A stretch of DNA of 5,240 nucleotides from Archaeoglobus sp. JdFR-24 (GTDB lineage: Archaea > Halobacteriota > Archaeoglobi > Archaeoglobales > Archaeoglobaceae), in the NCBI GenBank assembly GCA_002011215.1, contig MTML01000131.1:1-5240 (forward strand), read 5' to 3'. Position 1 is the stretch's first letter. Every line of letters starts with the position of its first letter. The position numbers and the translations under genes are program-made. The notes beneath the pieces are model-generated. The model saw only the letters and a program-made list of their open reading frames with translations, was not told the origin of the DNA and ran no database searches. Of this stretch, positions 1 to 5,139 are shown in pieces.

Positions 1-1268
1 TAAATGTATCCACTCCTCTTACCATCGACTCTGAAGTCTATCGGCTGGTTTGTGTAGTGGTCTCCCGGATATCCGGGCTTCAAACCCTCTCTACCTTTAA
101 GGAAACCGCTAACCGCACACACAGCAACACACCATTTCTCAGAGAACCTCACATCAACATCCTTGAGATTTCTATCGAGTATAGCTTGACTTAACTCGAA
201 AATATCGCTTTCGAGCCTTGGGAGCTTTGCTTCGGCTCCCGGATCACAGTCCCTCACATTTATCTCCAAAACCTTTGGGATTAGATCACCATTCTCCTCT
301 ACAAGCATTATCACCGGATAAAGAACGCCTTTGAATTCCATGCCCTCTTCTTCTCTGAACTTTCTGATTATAGGCTCGATTACAACCTCCATTATCTTGT
401 TCTCTATCTCATCGGTAATGGAAGGGTGAGGGGATACCGCACCCATACCACCGGTGTTTGGATTCAATAGTCTGCCCTCCCTGAACAGCCTTTCCGCATC
501 CTTCGATGTCAGGAACTTTTTCGTGATGCCTATGTAGAAATTCCTTAATCCTTCCACATCATCGGGGTCGAAAGCCCTTTTGTAGTCCTTGGCATGTCCG
601 AACTTTACCGCATTTTTTCCATCAGACAGGGCGGTGAAAGCAACCTCGGTACCGTAAAGTCTTTCCTCGATGCATATTCTGTCTCCTGCGGAACCGAATT
701 TTTTGTTCACCATTATCTCGTCTACCGCTCGTATAGCCTCCTCCTCTGAATCGCAGACATAAACTCCTTTTCCCGCAGCGAGTCCATCAGCCTTGATCAC
801 GAGATTTTTTCCGCTTCCCTTGTGTTCTCGATAGTATTCTCTTATGAACTCTTTTGCGGACTCTGGATCATCGAAGTTCCAGTAATCCGGAATCGGCACT
901 TTAATTTTTCTTAGGAAGTCCTTAGCCCAGCATTTGCTAGACTCGAGAATAGTCTCGTCTTTTCCGGGGCCTATTGCGGGTATACCTTCCTCTTCAAGTC
1001 TGTTAACGAGTCCCAAGCTTAAAGGTTCCTCTGGACCTATGTATGCGAGATCAACTCCTTCCCTCTTTGCGAAGGAAACTATCTCCTCAATAGCTCTTAT
1101 TGAGGGGATGGGTTTATCATCAAGCTTTGCAATCTCACACTTCTCGAAAAACTCACTTCCACCGTTTCCGGGAGCGACATATACCTTGCTTACATGTTTA
1201 CTCCTTGAAAAAGCGTGAGCAATCGCATTCCCTCTTCCACCCGCATCAACAACCAGAACCTTATTCAT
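1..1268 (-). CDS. purD: Phosphoribosylamine--glycine ligase (GAR synthetase), 3' end cut off by window edge
   Basis: This cytosolic enzyme of purine synthesis joins glycine to 5-phosphoribosylamine using ATP. 422 codons are visible without a stop; the C-terminus lies beyond position 1. Family landmarks in order are an N-terminal VLVVDAGGRGNAIAH (residues 4-18), IGPEEPLSLGL (77-87), GIPAIGPGK (95-103), the ATP-grasp segment VIKADGLAAGKG (157-168), FGSAGDRICIEE (191-202), GHAKDYKRAF (224-233), PNTGGMGAVSP (270-280) and a metal-binding E-x-N (E335, N337). About 30 extra residues (roughly 238-268) separate KDYKRA from PNTGGMGA. The usual FGDPE after E-x-N-x-R reads DCDPG here. The ATG at 1268 is the only reasonable start, because an in-frame stop lies at 1290-1292. 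No ribosome binding site precedes it, so a leaderless transcript is likely. It lies 94 bases downstream of the ABC permease gene on the same strand. The family assignment is firm. Confidence 0.96.
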   Translation of the reverse strand, partial: MNKVLVVDAGGRGNAIAHAFSRSKHVSKVYVAPGNGGSEFFEKCEIAKLDDKPIPSIRAIEEIVSFAKREGVDLAYIGPEEPLSLGLVNRLEEEGIPAIGPGKDETILESSKCWAKDFLRKIKVPIPDYWNFDDPESAKEFIREYYREHKGSGKNLVIKADGLAAGKGVYVCDSEEEAIRAVDEIMVNKKFGSAGDRICIEERLYGTEVAFTALSDGKNAVKFGHAKDYKRAFDPDDVEGLRNFYIGITKKFLTSKDAERLFREGRLLNPNTGGMGAVSPHPSITDEIENKIMEVVIEPIIRKFREEEGMEFKGVLYPVIMLVEENGDLIPKVLEINVRDCDPGAEAKLPRLESDIFELSQAILDRNLKDVDVRFSEKWCVAVCAVSGFLKGREGLKPGYPGDHYTNQPIDFRVDGKRSGYI

Positions 1269-1291
1269 TAACTTGGCTTTTAATACGCTTG

Positions 1292-1306
1292 TTTAAAAAA
1301 TTTATT
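1292..1306 (-). promoter_or_regulatory. Possible TATA-like element for purD
   Basis: The minus strand reads AATAAATTTTTTAAA here. TTTAAA (1292-1297) is centred about 26-27 bases before the purD ATG, the spacing expected for a leaderless archaeal transcript, and no Shine-Dalgarno sequence precedes that ATG. The match to an archaeal TATA box is only fair and the region is generally A/T rich. The six-T run could equally help end transcripts coming from the transporter operon. Confidence 0.35.
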
Positions 1307-1362
1307 TTTGATACATCTTCTCTTTACGATTTTATCCCGTGCGATAATCCGCTTTGTGGTTT

Positions 1363-2199
1363 TTAAATTTGGCTCTTGGCAATTTTTCTGAATGATACTG
1401 CTGAGAAGTACAATGTCGAGGCAATTAAGCTGGAAATTGCCCCGGGAGAGACCGGATAGAACAGCGATACCGCTATACCTCCGATACCGCAAAGTAGCGC
1501 AACCATGAATGAGATCACGAACACACTCCTTAGATCCCTCGCCATAATGTTTCCTACTGCGGATGGGGCAATCAGCATTGAGAACACGAGCAAAGCCCCG
1601 ACCCCCTTCAGAAGTGCGACAGTTGAGATGGCAATCATCGAGAGCAGGATATAGTTGTATAGGTTGGAGTTCAAGCCGAAAGCGGTAGCGGTCTCGTAGT
1701 CGAACGAGATGAAGATGAAGTGTCTGTAGAATAACGCAACCAAAAATATGTTGATGGCTGTAACGCCGAGCATGATGTATATGTCGTCGTGGGTTAAAAG
1801 GAAAAGGTCACCAATCAGAAAAGTCCAGACTCTTGAGCTGTACTCTCTTATCATCGAAATGAAAAGAACCGCAAGGCTCATTGACATTGCGAATGATATT
1901 CCAATAGCGGTGTTAGTGTCTCTCTTTCCCGCATAACCTGAAAAAATTGCTGTAAGTATTGCGAATAAAACTCCTCCGGCGAGTGGATTGACATTGAAAG
2001 CTAAGTAGGTTTGTAGCAGAATAAACAGTGCGGTTCCTGCAAGAGCTGAATGACTTGCACCAGCAACGAGAAAAGATACATTTCTGAAAATTGTGAAGGA
2101 ACCAGCTATTGAAGCGTTTATTGATATGATGACAACTCCGATCAAAGCCCTTAGGAAGAATGGTTTTCCAACCAGCTCGATTAGATCGATCTCAGTCAC
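1363..2199 (-). CDS. ABC-3 family metal transporter permease (ZnuB/MntB/TroC type)
   Basis: This is the inner-membrane channel of a divalent-metal importer, which pairs with the ATPase and binding protein encoded upstream. Translation from GTG 2199 gives about 278 residues, normal for the family, nearly all in hydrophobic segments (about eight predicted by eye). The family's conserved cytoplasmic region appears as VAGASHSALAGTALF near the N-terminus, matching the usual GDALSHAVLPG-like motif. A later GVGALLVFSMLIAPSA matches the conserved G-x-LLv-a-lL-paA segment. The start is ambiguous. GTG 2208 directly abuts the ATPase stop and ATG 2205 follows it, but AGGTGA (2205-2210) lies five bases before GTG 2199, which favours the latter. 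It is the last gene of the operon, with no gap after the ATPase. The metal cannot be told from the sequence. Confidence 0.92.
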   Translation of the reverse strand: MTEIDLIELVGKPFFLRALIGVVIISINASIAGSFTIFRNVSFLVAGASHSALAGTALFILLQTYLAFNVNPLAGGVLFAILTAIFSGYAGKRDTNTAIGISFAMSMSLAVLFISMIREYSSRVWTFLIGDLFLLTHDDIYIMLGVTAINIFLVALFYRHFIFISFDYETATAFGLNSNLYNYILLSMIAISTVALLKGVGALLVFSMLIAPSAVGNIMARDLRSVFVISFMVALLCGIGGIAVSLFYPVSPGAISSLIASTLYFSAVSFRKIAKSQI

Positions 2200-2204
2200 G
2201 ATCA

Positions 2205-2210
2205 TCACCT
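2205..2210 (-). promoter_or_regulatory. Ribosome binding site of the permease gene
   Basis: AGGTGA on the minus strand matches the archaeal anti-Shine-Dalgarno sequence. It is followed by the five-base spacer TGATC and GTG at 2199. It overlaps the ATPase stop codon (2209-2211), suggesting translational coupling. It decides the start: the GTG at 2208 and ATG at 2205 lie inside this site and so are unlikely starts. Confidence 0.6.
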
Positions 2211-3009
2211 AATGTGTATCGTAGATCGGATGTCCGTACCCCTCATCGCAGTAGATAATTGGAATCTCTGCACCATACGCTCGCTTGAGATTTTCGTTGG
2301 TTAGCACCTCATCTGGAGAGCCCTCGGCGATAACTCTGTTCTTCAGGAGTATCACTCTGTCGATATGGTGCAAGATTGGGTTGATGTTGTGAGTCACCAT
2401 GATGACCGTTACATCCCCTTTCATTTTCAGAATCGTCCTCAGAATCACTTCTTGGCTTGGAACATCAACACCATTGAACGGCTCATCAAGTAGCAGTATT
2501 TCCGGATTAACAGCAAGACATCTTGCGAAGAGAACTCTCTGTCTAAGTCCACCGCTAAGTTCATCGAATTTTTTATGTAAAAACCTCTCATCAAGAGCAA
2601 CAGCTTTCAGCGACATCTTCACTCTCTCTGACTCTGAACCAGTAATCTTTGATAGGATTCCTTTTCTCGCGGTTAGCCCCATCATTATCACATCTCTGAC
2701 GAGTATTGGAAATCCTGAGGATATGTACTCTTTTTGTGGCATAAAGCCCATCATTCTCTGTATTCTGTCCTTTTCCTTTGAATCTATGCCAAAGACCACA
2801 ATTCTACCGGAATTTGGCTTGAGGGTGCAGTTCAATAACCTTAAAAATGTGGTTTTACCGCTTCCGTTAGGTCCGATAATCGCAACGAACTCTCCTCTTT
2901 TTATCCTCAGCGACACATTTTCTAAGGCTAATTGGGTGTTAGAGGGGGTGTAGGAAAATGATACATTCTCGAATACTATCTCGTCTTTGTCATATGGATG
3001 CTTAGTCAT
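2209..3009 (-). CDS. Metal ABC transporter ATP-binding protein (ZnuC/MntA type)
   Basis: This cytoplasmic ATPase subunit powers the metal importer. From ATG 3009 it has 266 residues with all ABC motifs in order: Walker A GPNGSGKTT (46-54), Q-loop MPQK with Q92, signature LSGGLRQR (151-158), Walker B ILLLDEP (171-177), D-loop GVD (180-182) and switch histidine H207 in MVTHN. The signature has Leu where LSGGQ is usual. The C-terminus carries several His, Asp and Glu residues (CDEGYGHPIYDTH). An in-frame TTG at 3042 would add 11 residues, but GGGAGG at 3019-3024, nine bases before ATG 3009, supports the shorter form. The gene follows the binding-protein gene by 60 bases, and its TAG directly abuts the permease coding region. 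Assignment to the metal-uptake subgroup rests on sequence resemblance and the neighbouring ABC-3 permease. Confidence 0.94.
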   Translation of the reverse strand: MTKHPYDKDEIVFENVSFSYTPSNTQLALENVSLRIKRGEFVAIIGPNGSGKTTFLRLLNCTLKPNSGRIVVFGIDSKEKDRIQRMMGFMPQKEYISSGFPILVRDVIMMGLTARKGILSKITGSESERVKMSLKAVALDERFLHKKFDELSGGLRQRVLFARCLAVNPEILLLDEPFNGVDVPSQEVILRTILKMKGDVTVIMVTHNINPILHHIDRVILLKNRVIAEGSPDEVLTNENLKRAYGAEIPIIYCDEGYGHPIYDTH

Positions 3010-3018
3010 GGTTACCTT

Positions 3019-3024
3019 CCTCCC
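3019..3024 (-). promoter_or_regulatory. Ribosome binding site of the ATPase gene
   Basis: The minus strand reads GGGAGG, then AAGGTAACC, then ATG at 3009. This is a strong Shine-Dalgarno match at acceptable spacing. It supports ATG 3009 over the upstream in-frame TTG at 3042, which has only A/G-rich sequence before it. Confidence 0.6.
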
Positions 3025-3069
3025 AACAGCCCTCCCTTTCAACTCTTTTATCTTTTCTTTGATTTCGAT

Positions 3070-4062
3070 TCATCTTCTCCACCACAGAATCAGAATTATT
3101 GTGCTCTCAAGAGCTATAATGAGGTAGAGGAAATAGATGAAACTGTCTTTAGTGTCCTTGGAGTGTTTGGTTTTTAGATCTTTAAAGCTGAGAGCATTGA
3201 GCAGGTGCATAGCCTCTATGGTCTTATTTCCTAAGAACATCTCCACATATATCACTGGTTTTCCGGTATCTTTCGATAATTGCTCTGCAATATATCCTAT
3301 TTTCGACTCCTTCATCGATTTTGGGGCTACGATGCAATTAAGTTCCGAGTTTTCGAGCTTCCTTTCTATTTCTATATAGTCCTTACCACTTACAAACCCC
3401 TCCTCCTCGAGTAGTATGGCTGAAGTATTAAGCTGAGAGTTATCGATTATGTAAGCCAAGGCTGGGATTATAGCGACGCAATCTCCTCTCAACCTCTGTG
3501 CATTTGCAACATCCTTTATTTCTATACTGAGGATCTTGATTTTTGTTTTGAAGCCCTCAAAATTATTTCGGAAGTACTCATCCCCCTCAGGTATCAGATT
3601 AGATAACCTCTCCTCAATTGTTTTTGCTATGGCAATTGTATTGCTTAGATTAAGCCAGTAACCGTGAGGATTTAGGTAACCGTCAAACTCCTTTAGCTTT
3701 GCACCGTTTCTTGTGTAGTCGTCAAAGTCAACCGTTTTGTGCGGATAAGACTTCTTAATGCTCTTCTCAAATCCGAGATCGTAGGAGTTAGTGAGAAATA
3801 TCAGATCCGCTTTCTCGAGCAGTTCCGCCTCGTTCCTAGATAAAGAAAATGAATGTAGATCGGATGAGGTGGTAATGGAGAAAACTTCGACATACTCCCC
3901 TCCGATCTCCTCAATTATGGGTTTGAAATAGGGGTTGGTTGTGAAGACTATTATTTTGCTGTGAGGGTAAGCAGAGGTGTTTTGAAGTAAAAGTAAGAAC
4001 GCAAGCAGGGAGGCTAATAGGACTATCTCCCATCTATTCCTAATTCTATTTCCTCTCCACAT
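3070..4062 (-). CDS. Metal ABC transporter substrate-binding protein, TroA/ZnuA-like, membrane-anchored
   Basis: This is the probable extracytoplasmic receptor of the importer. From ATG 4062 it has 330 residues. A basic start (MWRGNRIRNRW) is followed by a hydrophobic stretch at about 13-26 and a likely signal-peptidase site after NTSA (28-31). There is no lipobox cysteine. Instead a hydrophobic segment at about 308-326, ended by WWRR, should anchor it in the membrane. The TroA fold is suggested by IIVFTTNPYFKPIIEEIGGE near the mature N-terminus, DLHSFSLS with H70 (family DPHxyEPS), ELLEKADLIFLTN, and NPHGYWL with H133 (family DPHxWldP). The third histidine motif reads IIPALAY (198-204) and the fourth-ligand motif VEMFLG (273-278); neither has the usual ligand. 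The start overlaps the repressor gene by 40 bases (46 if GTG 4068 is used), so translation is probably coupled. Family is likely; the metal is unknown. Confidence 0.85.
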   Translation of the reverse strand: MWRGNRIRNRWEIVLLASLLAFLLLLQNTSAYPHSKIIVFTTNPYFKPIIEEIGGEYVEVFSITTSSDLHSFSLSRNEAELLEKADLIFLTNSYDLGFEKSIKKSYPHKTVDFDDYTRNGAKLKEFDGYLNPHGYWLNLSNTIAIAKTIEERLSNLIPEGDEYFRNNFEGFKTKIKILSIEIKDVANAQRLRGDCVAIIPALAYIIDNSQLNTSAILLEEEGFVSGKDYIEIERKLENSELNCIVAPKSMKESKIGYIAEQLSKDTGKPVIYVEMFLGNKTIEAMHLLNALSFKDLKTKHSKDTKDSFIYFLYLIIALESTIILILWWRR

Positions 4063-4427
4063 GGACACATCACTCTGTCTCTGAATACTTCCTCCAGTCT
4101 TTTCGACAGTTCTTTGCTTATGAAAGGTTCAAGCTTAGTAGCCTCAGTGCAAGCGGACTCTGCATCGAATCCGAGATTTCCGAGAAGACACTCGATAAGC
4201 CTGTGCTTCTTTGTAATCTCTTTTCCTCTCTCAATACCCTTTTTGTTAAGTTTAAATCCCTCTCCCGGTATATATTCACCGTACTCCATACTTGCAAGCT
4301 TTATTAAACCCTCATAGGCGGATGGTCGGGATATTTCAAGCTCTTTTGCAATGAAGGATGGTCCTATAACTTCTATTCCTTGCGTGTAGGCTTTGTAAGC
4401 GAGTCTGAGGTAAGTTTCGATTCTCAT
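4023..4427 (-). CDS. DtxR/MntR-family metal-dependent transcriptional repressor (MDR1-like)
   Basis: This probably senses intracellular metal and represses its own operon. It has 134 residues: a winged helix (about 3-60) with ETYLRLAYKAY, IAKELEISRPSAYEGLIKLASM as the DNA-reading helix-turn-helix, and the wing strand GFKLNKKG, then the family dimer domain KKHRLIECLLGNLGF and KLEPFISKELSKRLEE, and a terminal CPCGEEI resembling the family CPHGxPI. The long C-terminal SH3-like domain of DtxR is absent. By alignment from memory, several metal ligands differ: DtxR Met10, Cys102 and His106 correspond to Thr5, Thr97 and Pro101, while Glu100, His75 and Glu79 remain. A perfect palindromic operator lies six bases before the start, which implies autoregulation. 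Known background: A. fulgidus MDR1 is an autoregulated metal-dependent repressor in an operon with ABC transporter genes, the same layout as here. Confidence 0.92.
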   Translation of the reverse strand: MRIETYLRLAYKAYTQGIEVIGPSFIAKELEISRPSAYEGLIKLASMEYGEYIPGEGFKLNKKGIERGKEITKKHRLIECLLGNLGFDAESACTEATKLEPFISKELSKRLEEVFRDRVMCPCGEEIELGIDGR

Positions 4428-4432
4428 CTTTT

Positions 4433-4448
4433 GTTAGGTTAACCTAAC
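4433..4448 (-). promoter_or_regulatory. Palindromic DtxR/MDR1-type operator
   Basis: GTTAGGTTAACCTAAC is a perfect 16-bp inverted repeat. It closely resembles the DtxR/IdeR operator core TTAGGTTAGCCTAA. It lies between the TATA box (4450-4460) and the repressor ATG (4427), where RNA polymerase would sit at initiation. Bound repressor would therefore block the promoter of the whole metal-uptake operon. The palindrome is seen directly; its binding by the adjacent repressor is inferred from family and position. Confidence 0.85.
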
Positions 4449-4449
4449 G

Positions 4450-4460
4450 ATATATATTTG
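4450..4460 (-). promoter_or_regulatory. TATA box and BRE of the repressor-transporter operon
   Basis: The minus strand reads CAAATATATAT, preceded by AAAG as a possible BRE. The TATA core is centred about 27 bases before the A of the ATG at 4427. The transcript should therefore begin at or within a few bases of the start codon and be leaderless. No Shine-Dalgarno sequence is present; the bases just before the ATG are taken up by the operator. Confidence 0.75.
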
Positions 4461-4599
4461 CTTTGGTGTAGGGTGGCTTAATTTTATAATATCTGAACTT
4501 GTGATTTATATGAATAAAAGTTTAAAAAACTATTTCCGATTTTGATTAATCTATATCTAAAAAGCATGATTAAATCTTTTTGTTAGTCTGTAAATGATA

Positions 4600-4644
4600 A
4601 ATTACAAATTCTCAAATAGAAACACTCAAATAGAAATACAAAAA
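4600..4644 (-). terminator. Probable T-rich archaeal terminator of the pilin gene
   Basis: Directly after the pilin TAA (4645-4647) the minus strand reads TAATTTTTGTATTTCTATTTG, and T clusters continue through the 14-bp repeat. Archaeal intrinsic termination depends on oligo-T tracts and needs no hairpin; none was seen. This fits the need to insulate the regulated operon downstream. Confidence 0.4.
4611..4638. repeat. Two-copy 14-bp tandem repeat
   Basis: The plus strand has CTCAAATAGAAACA followed directly by CTCAAATAGAAATA, with one mismatch in 14. On the coding strand of the neighbouring pilin this is a T-rich pair beginning seven bases after its stop codon. Clustered T tracts of this kind act as archaeal terminators, so the repeat may be part of one. 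Confidence 0.7.
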
Positions 4645-5071
4645 TTAAACATAAGTATCTAACACTACGACTTCGATATCTTCTAAGAATTTCCCTACTA
4701 CTATCAGATGATCATCATTCTTGCCAGGAGATAGAGAAACTGTTACTGATTGTGCTCCGGGGACCGGTTGGTGTTTGCCCGTCCTTGAAGTACCATTGAG
4801 TTCCAACATTCGGGGTGGAATTGTACTCGACATAAACGACACCATCGATTATTATTTTTACACCTCGAAGGTATTGAAAATCTGCACCACCATAAAATAG
4901 AATTGTAAATTCATCTACTTTTTGATCTACTAATTGGAAAGTTACTATATATGTTTGTCGACTCTTTTCAGCCATTCCGAAACTCATCGCCATAACAAAC
5001 GCGGAAATGACAACAGCAATCAACACAATCAACAATGTTCCAATTATTGGACTCACACCTTTTTTGTTCAC
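4645..5071 (-). CDS. Archaeal type IV pilin-like protein with a frameshift at 4759-4762
   Basis: This is a small pilin of the archaeal type, expected to be cleaved by a class III prepilin peptidase and assembled into a surface filament. It opens MNKKG|VSPIIGTLLIV, with likely cleavage between G5 and V6, followed by a hydrophobic helix to about residue 31 and a strand-rich head. The starting frame stops at 4715-4717, giving 118 residues with an unrelated-looking end after GP (103-104). Dropping one C from the CCCC run (4759-4762) continues into GAQSVTVSLSPGK and ends HLIVVGKFLEDIEVVVLDTYV, 141 residues in all. That end aligns without gaps to the neighbouring pilin's C-terminus (9 of 23 identical, including LDTYV). 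AGGTGA five bases before GTG 5071 favours that start over GTG 5080. The gene may be a pseudogene, a sequencing error, or recoded. Pilin identity is good; the state of the frame is unsettled. Confidence 0.8.
4759..4762 (-). other. Frameshift point in the pilin gene (CCCC run)
   Basis: The minus strand in the starting frame reads ACC GGT CCC CGG AGC. Skipping one C gives ACC GGT CCC GGA GCA, which restores the pilin C-terminus. CCC-C lets a proline tRNA re-pair after a +1 slip, but the same run is also where a base could be gained by mutation or sequencing error. Confidence 0.75.
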
Positions 5072-5076
5072 GAATC

Positions 5077-5082
5077 TCACCT
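5077..5082 (-). promoter_or_regulatory. Ribosome binding site of the frameshifted pilin gene
   Basis: AGGTGA on the minus strand is followed by the five-base spacer GATTC and GTG at 5071. The GTG at 5080 lies within this site, so 5071 is the better start. It yields the short lysine-rich leader MNKKG typical of archaeal prepilins. Confidence 0.65.
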
Positions 5083-5139
5083 AAAAAATTATTAAAATTT
5101 AAAATTATTTTTAAATAAAAATAAAATAATATTTATTTA
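5082..5139. other. 58-bp pure A/T spacer between the two pilin genes
   Basis: No G or C occurs in these 58 bases, which include the upstream pilin's TAA (5137-5139). On the minus strand they contain several T runs that could slow or end transcription, and TATA-like TTTAAA and TTTAAAAATA stretches that could start it. Composition alone cannot separate these roles. ATTATTTT (5104-5111) and AAAATAAT (5123-5130) form an inverted repeat, expected by chance in such sequence. Confidence 0.6.

Larger units (their letters stand above)
4461..4644. other. A/T-rich intergenic region between pilin gene and repressor operon
   Basis: No credible reading frame was found on either strand. The end nearest the pilin gene (4575-4644) is T-rich on the minus strand, with several runs of three to five T, and probably ends pilin transcripts. 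The end nearest the repressor holds GTAGGGTGGCTTAA (4468-4481), a weak nine-of-fourteen match to the operator core. The stretch between (about 4482-4574) is A/T rich with nothing recognisable. Confidence 0.5.

Noticed and set aside
1332..1347. Inverted repeat TTATC / GATAA with a six-base loop after the permease stop, as a hairpin terminator
   Set aside because: The stem is only five weak pairs and no T run follows it on the transcribed strand.
934..1366. Two overlapping plus-strand open frames opposite the start of purD
   Set aside because: The purD frame carries clear family motifs here; the opposite frames are low-complexity, serine-rich or featureless translations.
1280..1492. A 70-residue minus-strand reading frame running from the permease gene's 3' end into the spacer before purD
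   Set aside because: It overlaps the permease in another frame, resembles no family I know, and has no ribosome binding site.
2399..2953. A 184-codon plus-strand open frame opposite the ATPase gene
   Set aside because: It is antisense to a gene with all ABC motifs intact, and its translation shows no recognisable domain.
4461..4640. A small RNA or short peptide gene in the spacer between pilin and repressor
   Set aside because: No stable fold or G/C-rich island was seen, and the plus-strand ATG at 4510 gives only an 11-codon frame.
4645..4845. A separate 66-residue minus-strand gene starting at 4845
   Set aside because: Only its latter part looks like protein, and that part is the C-terminus of the frameshifted pilin. 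Its first part overlaps the intact pilin frame.
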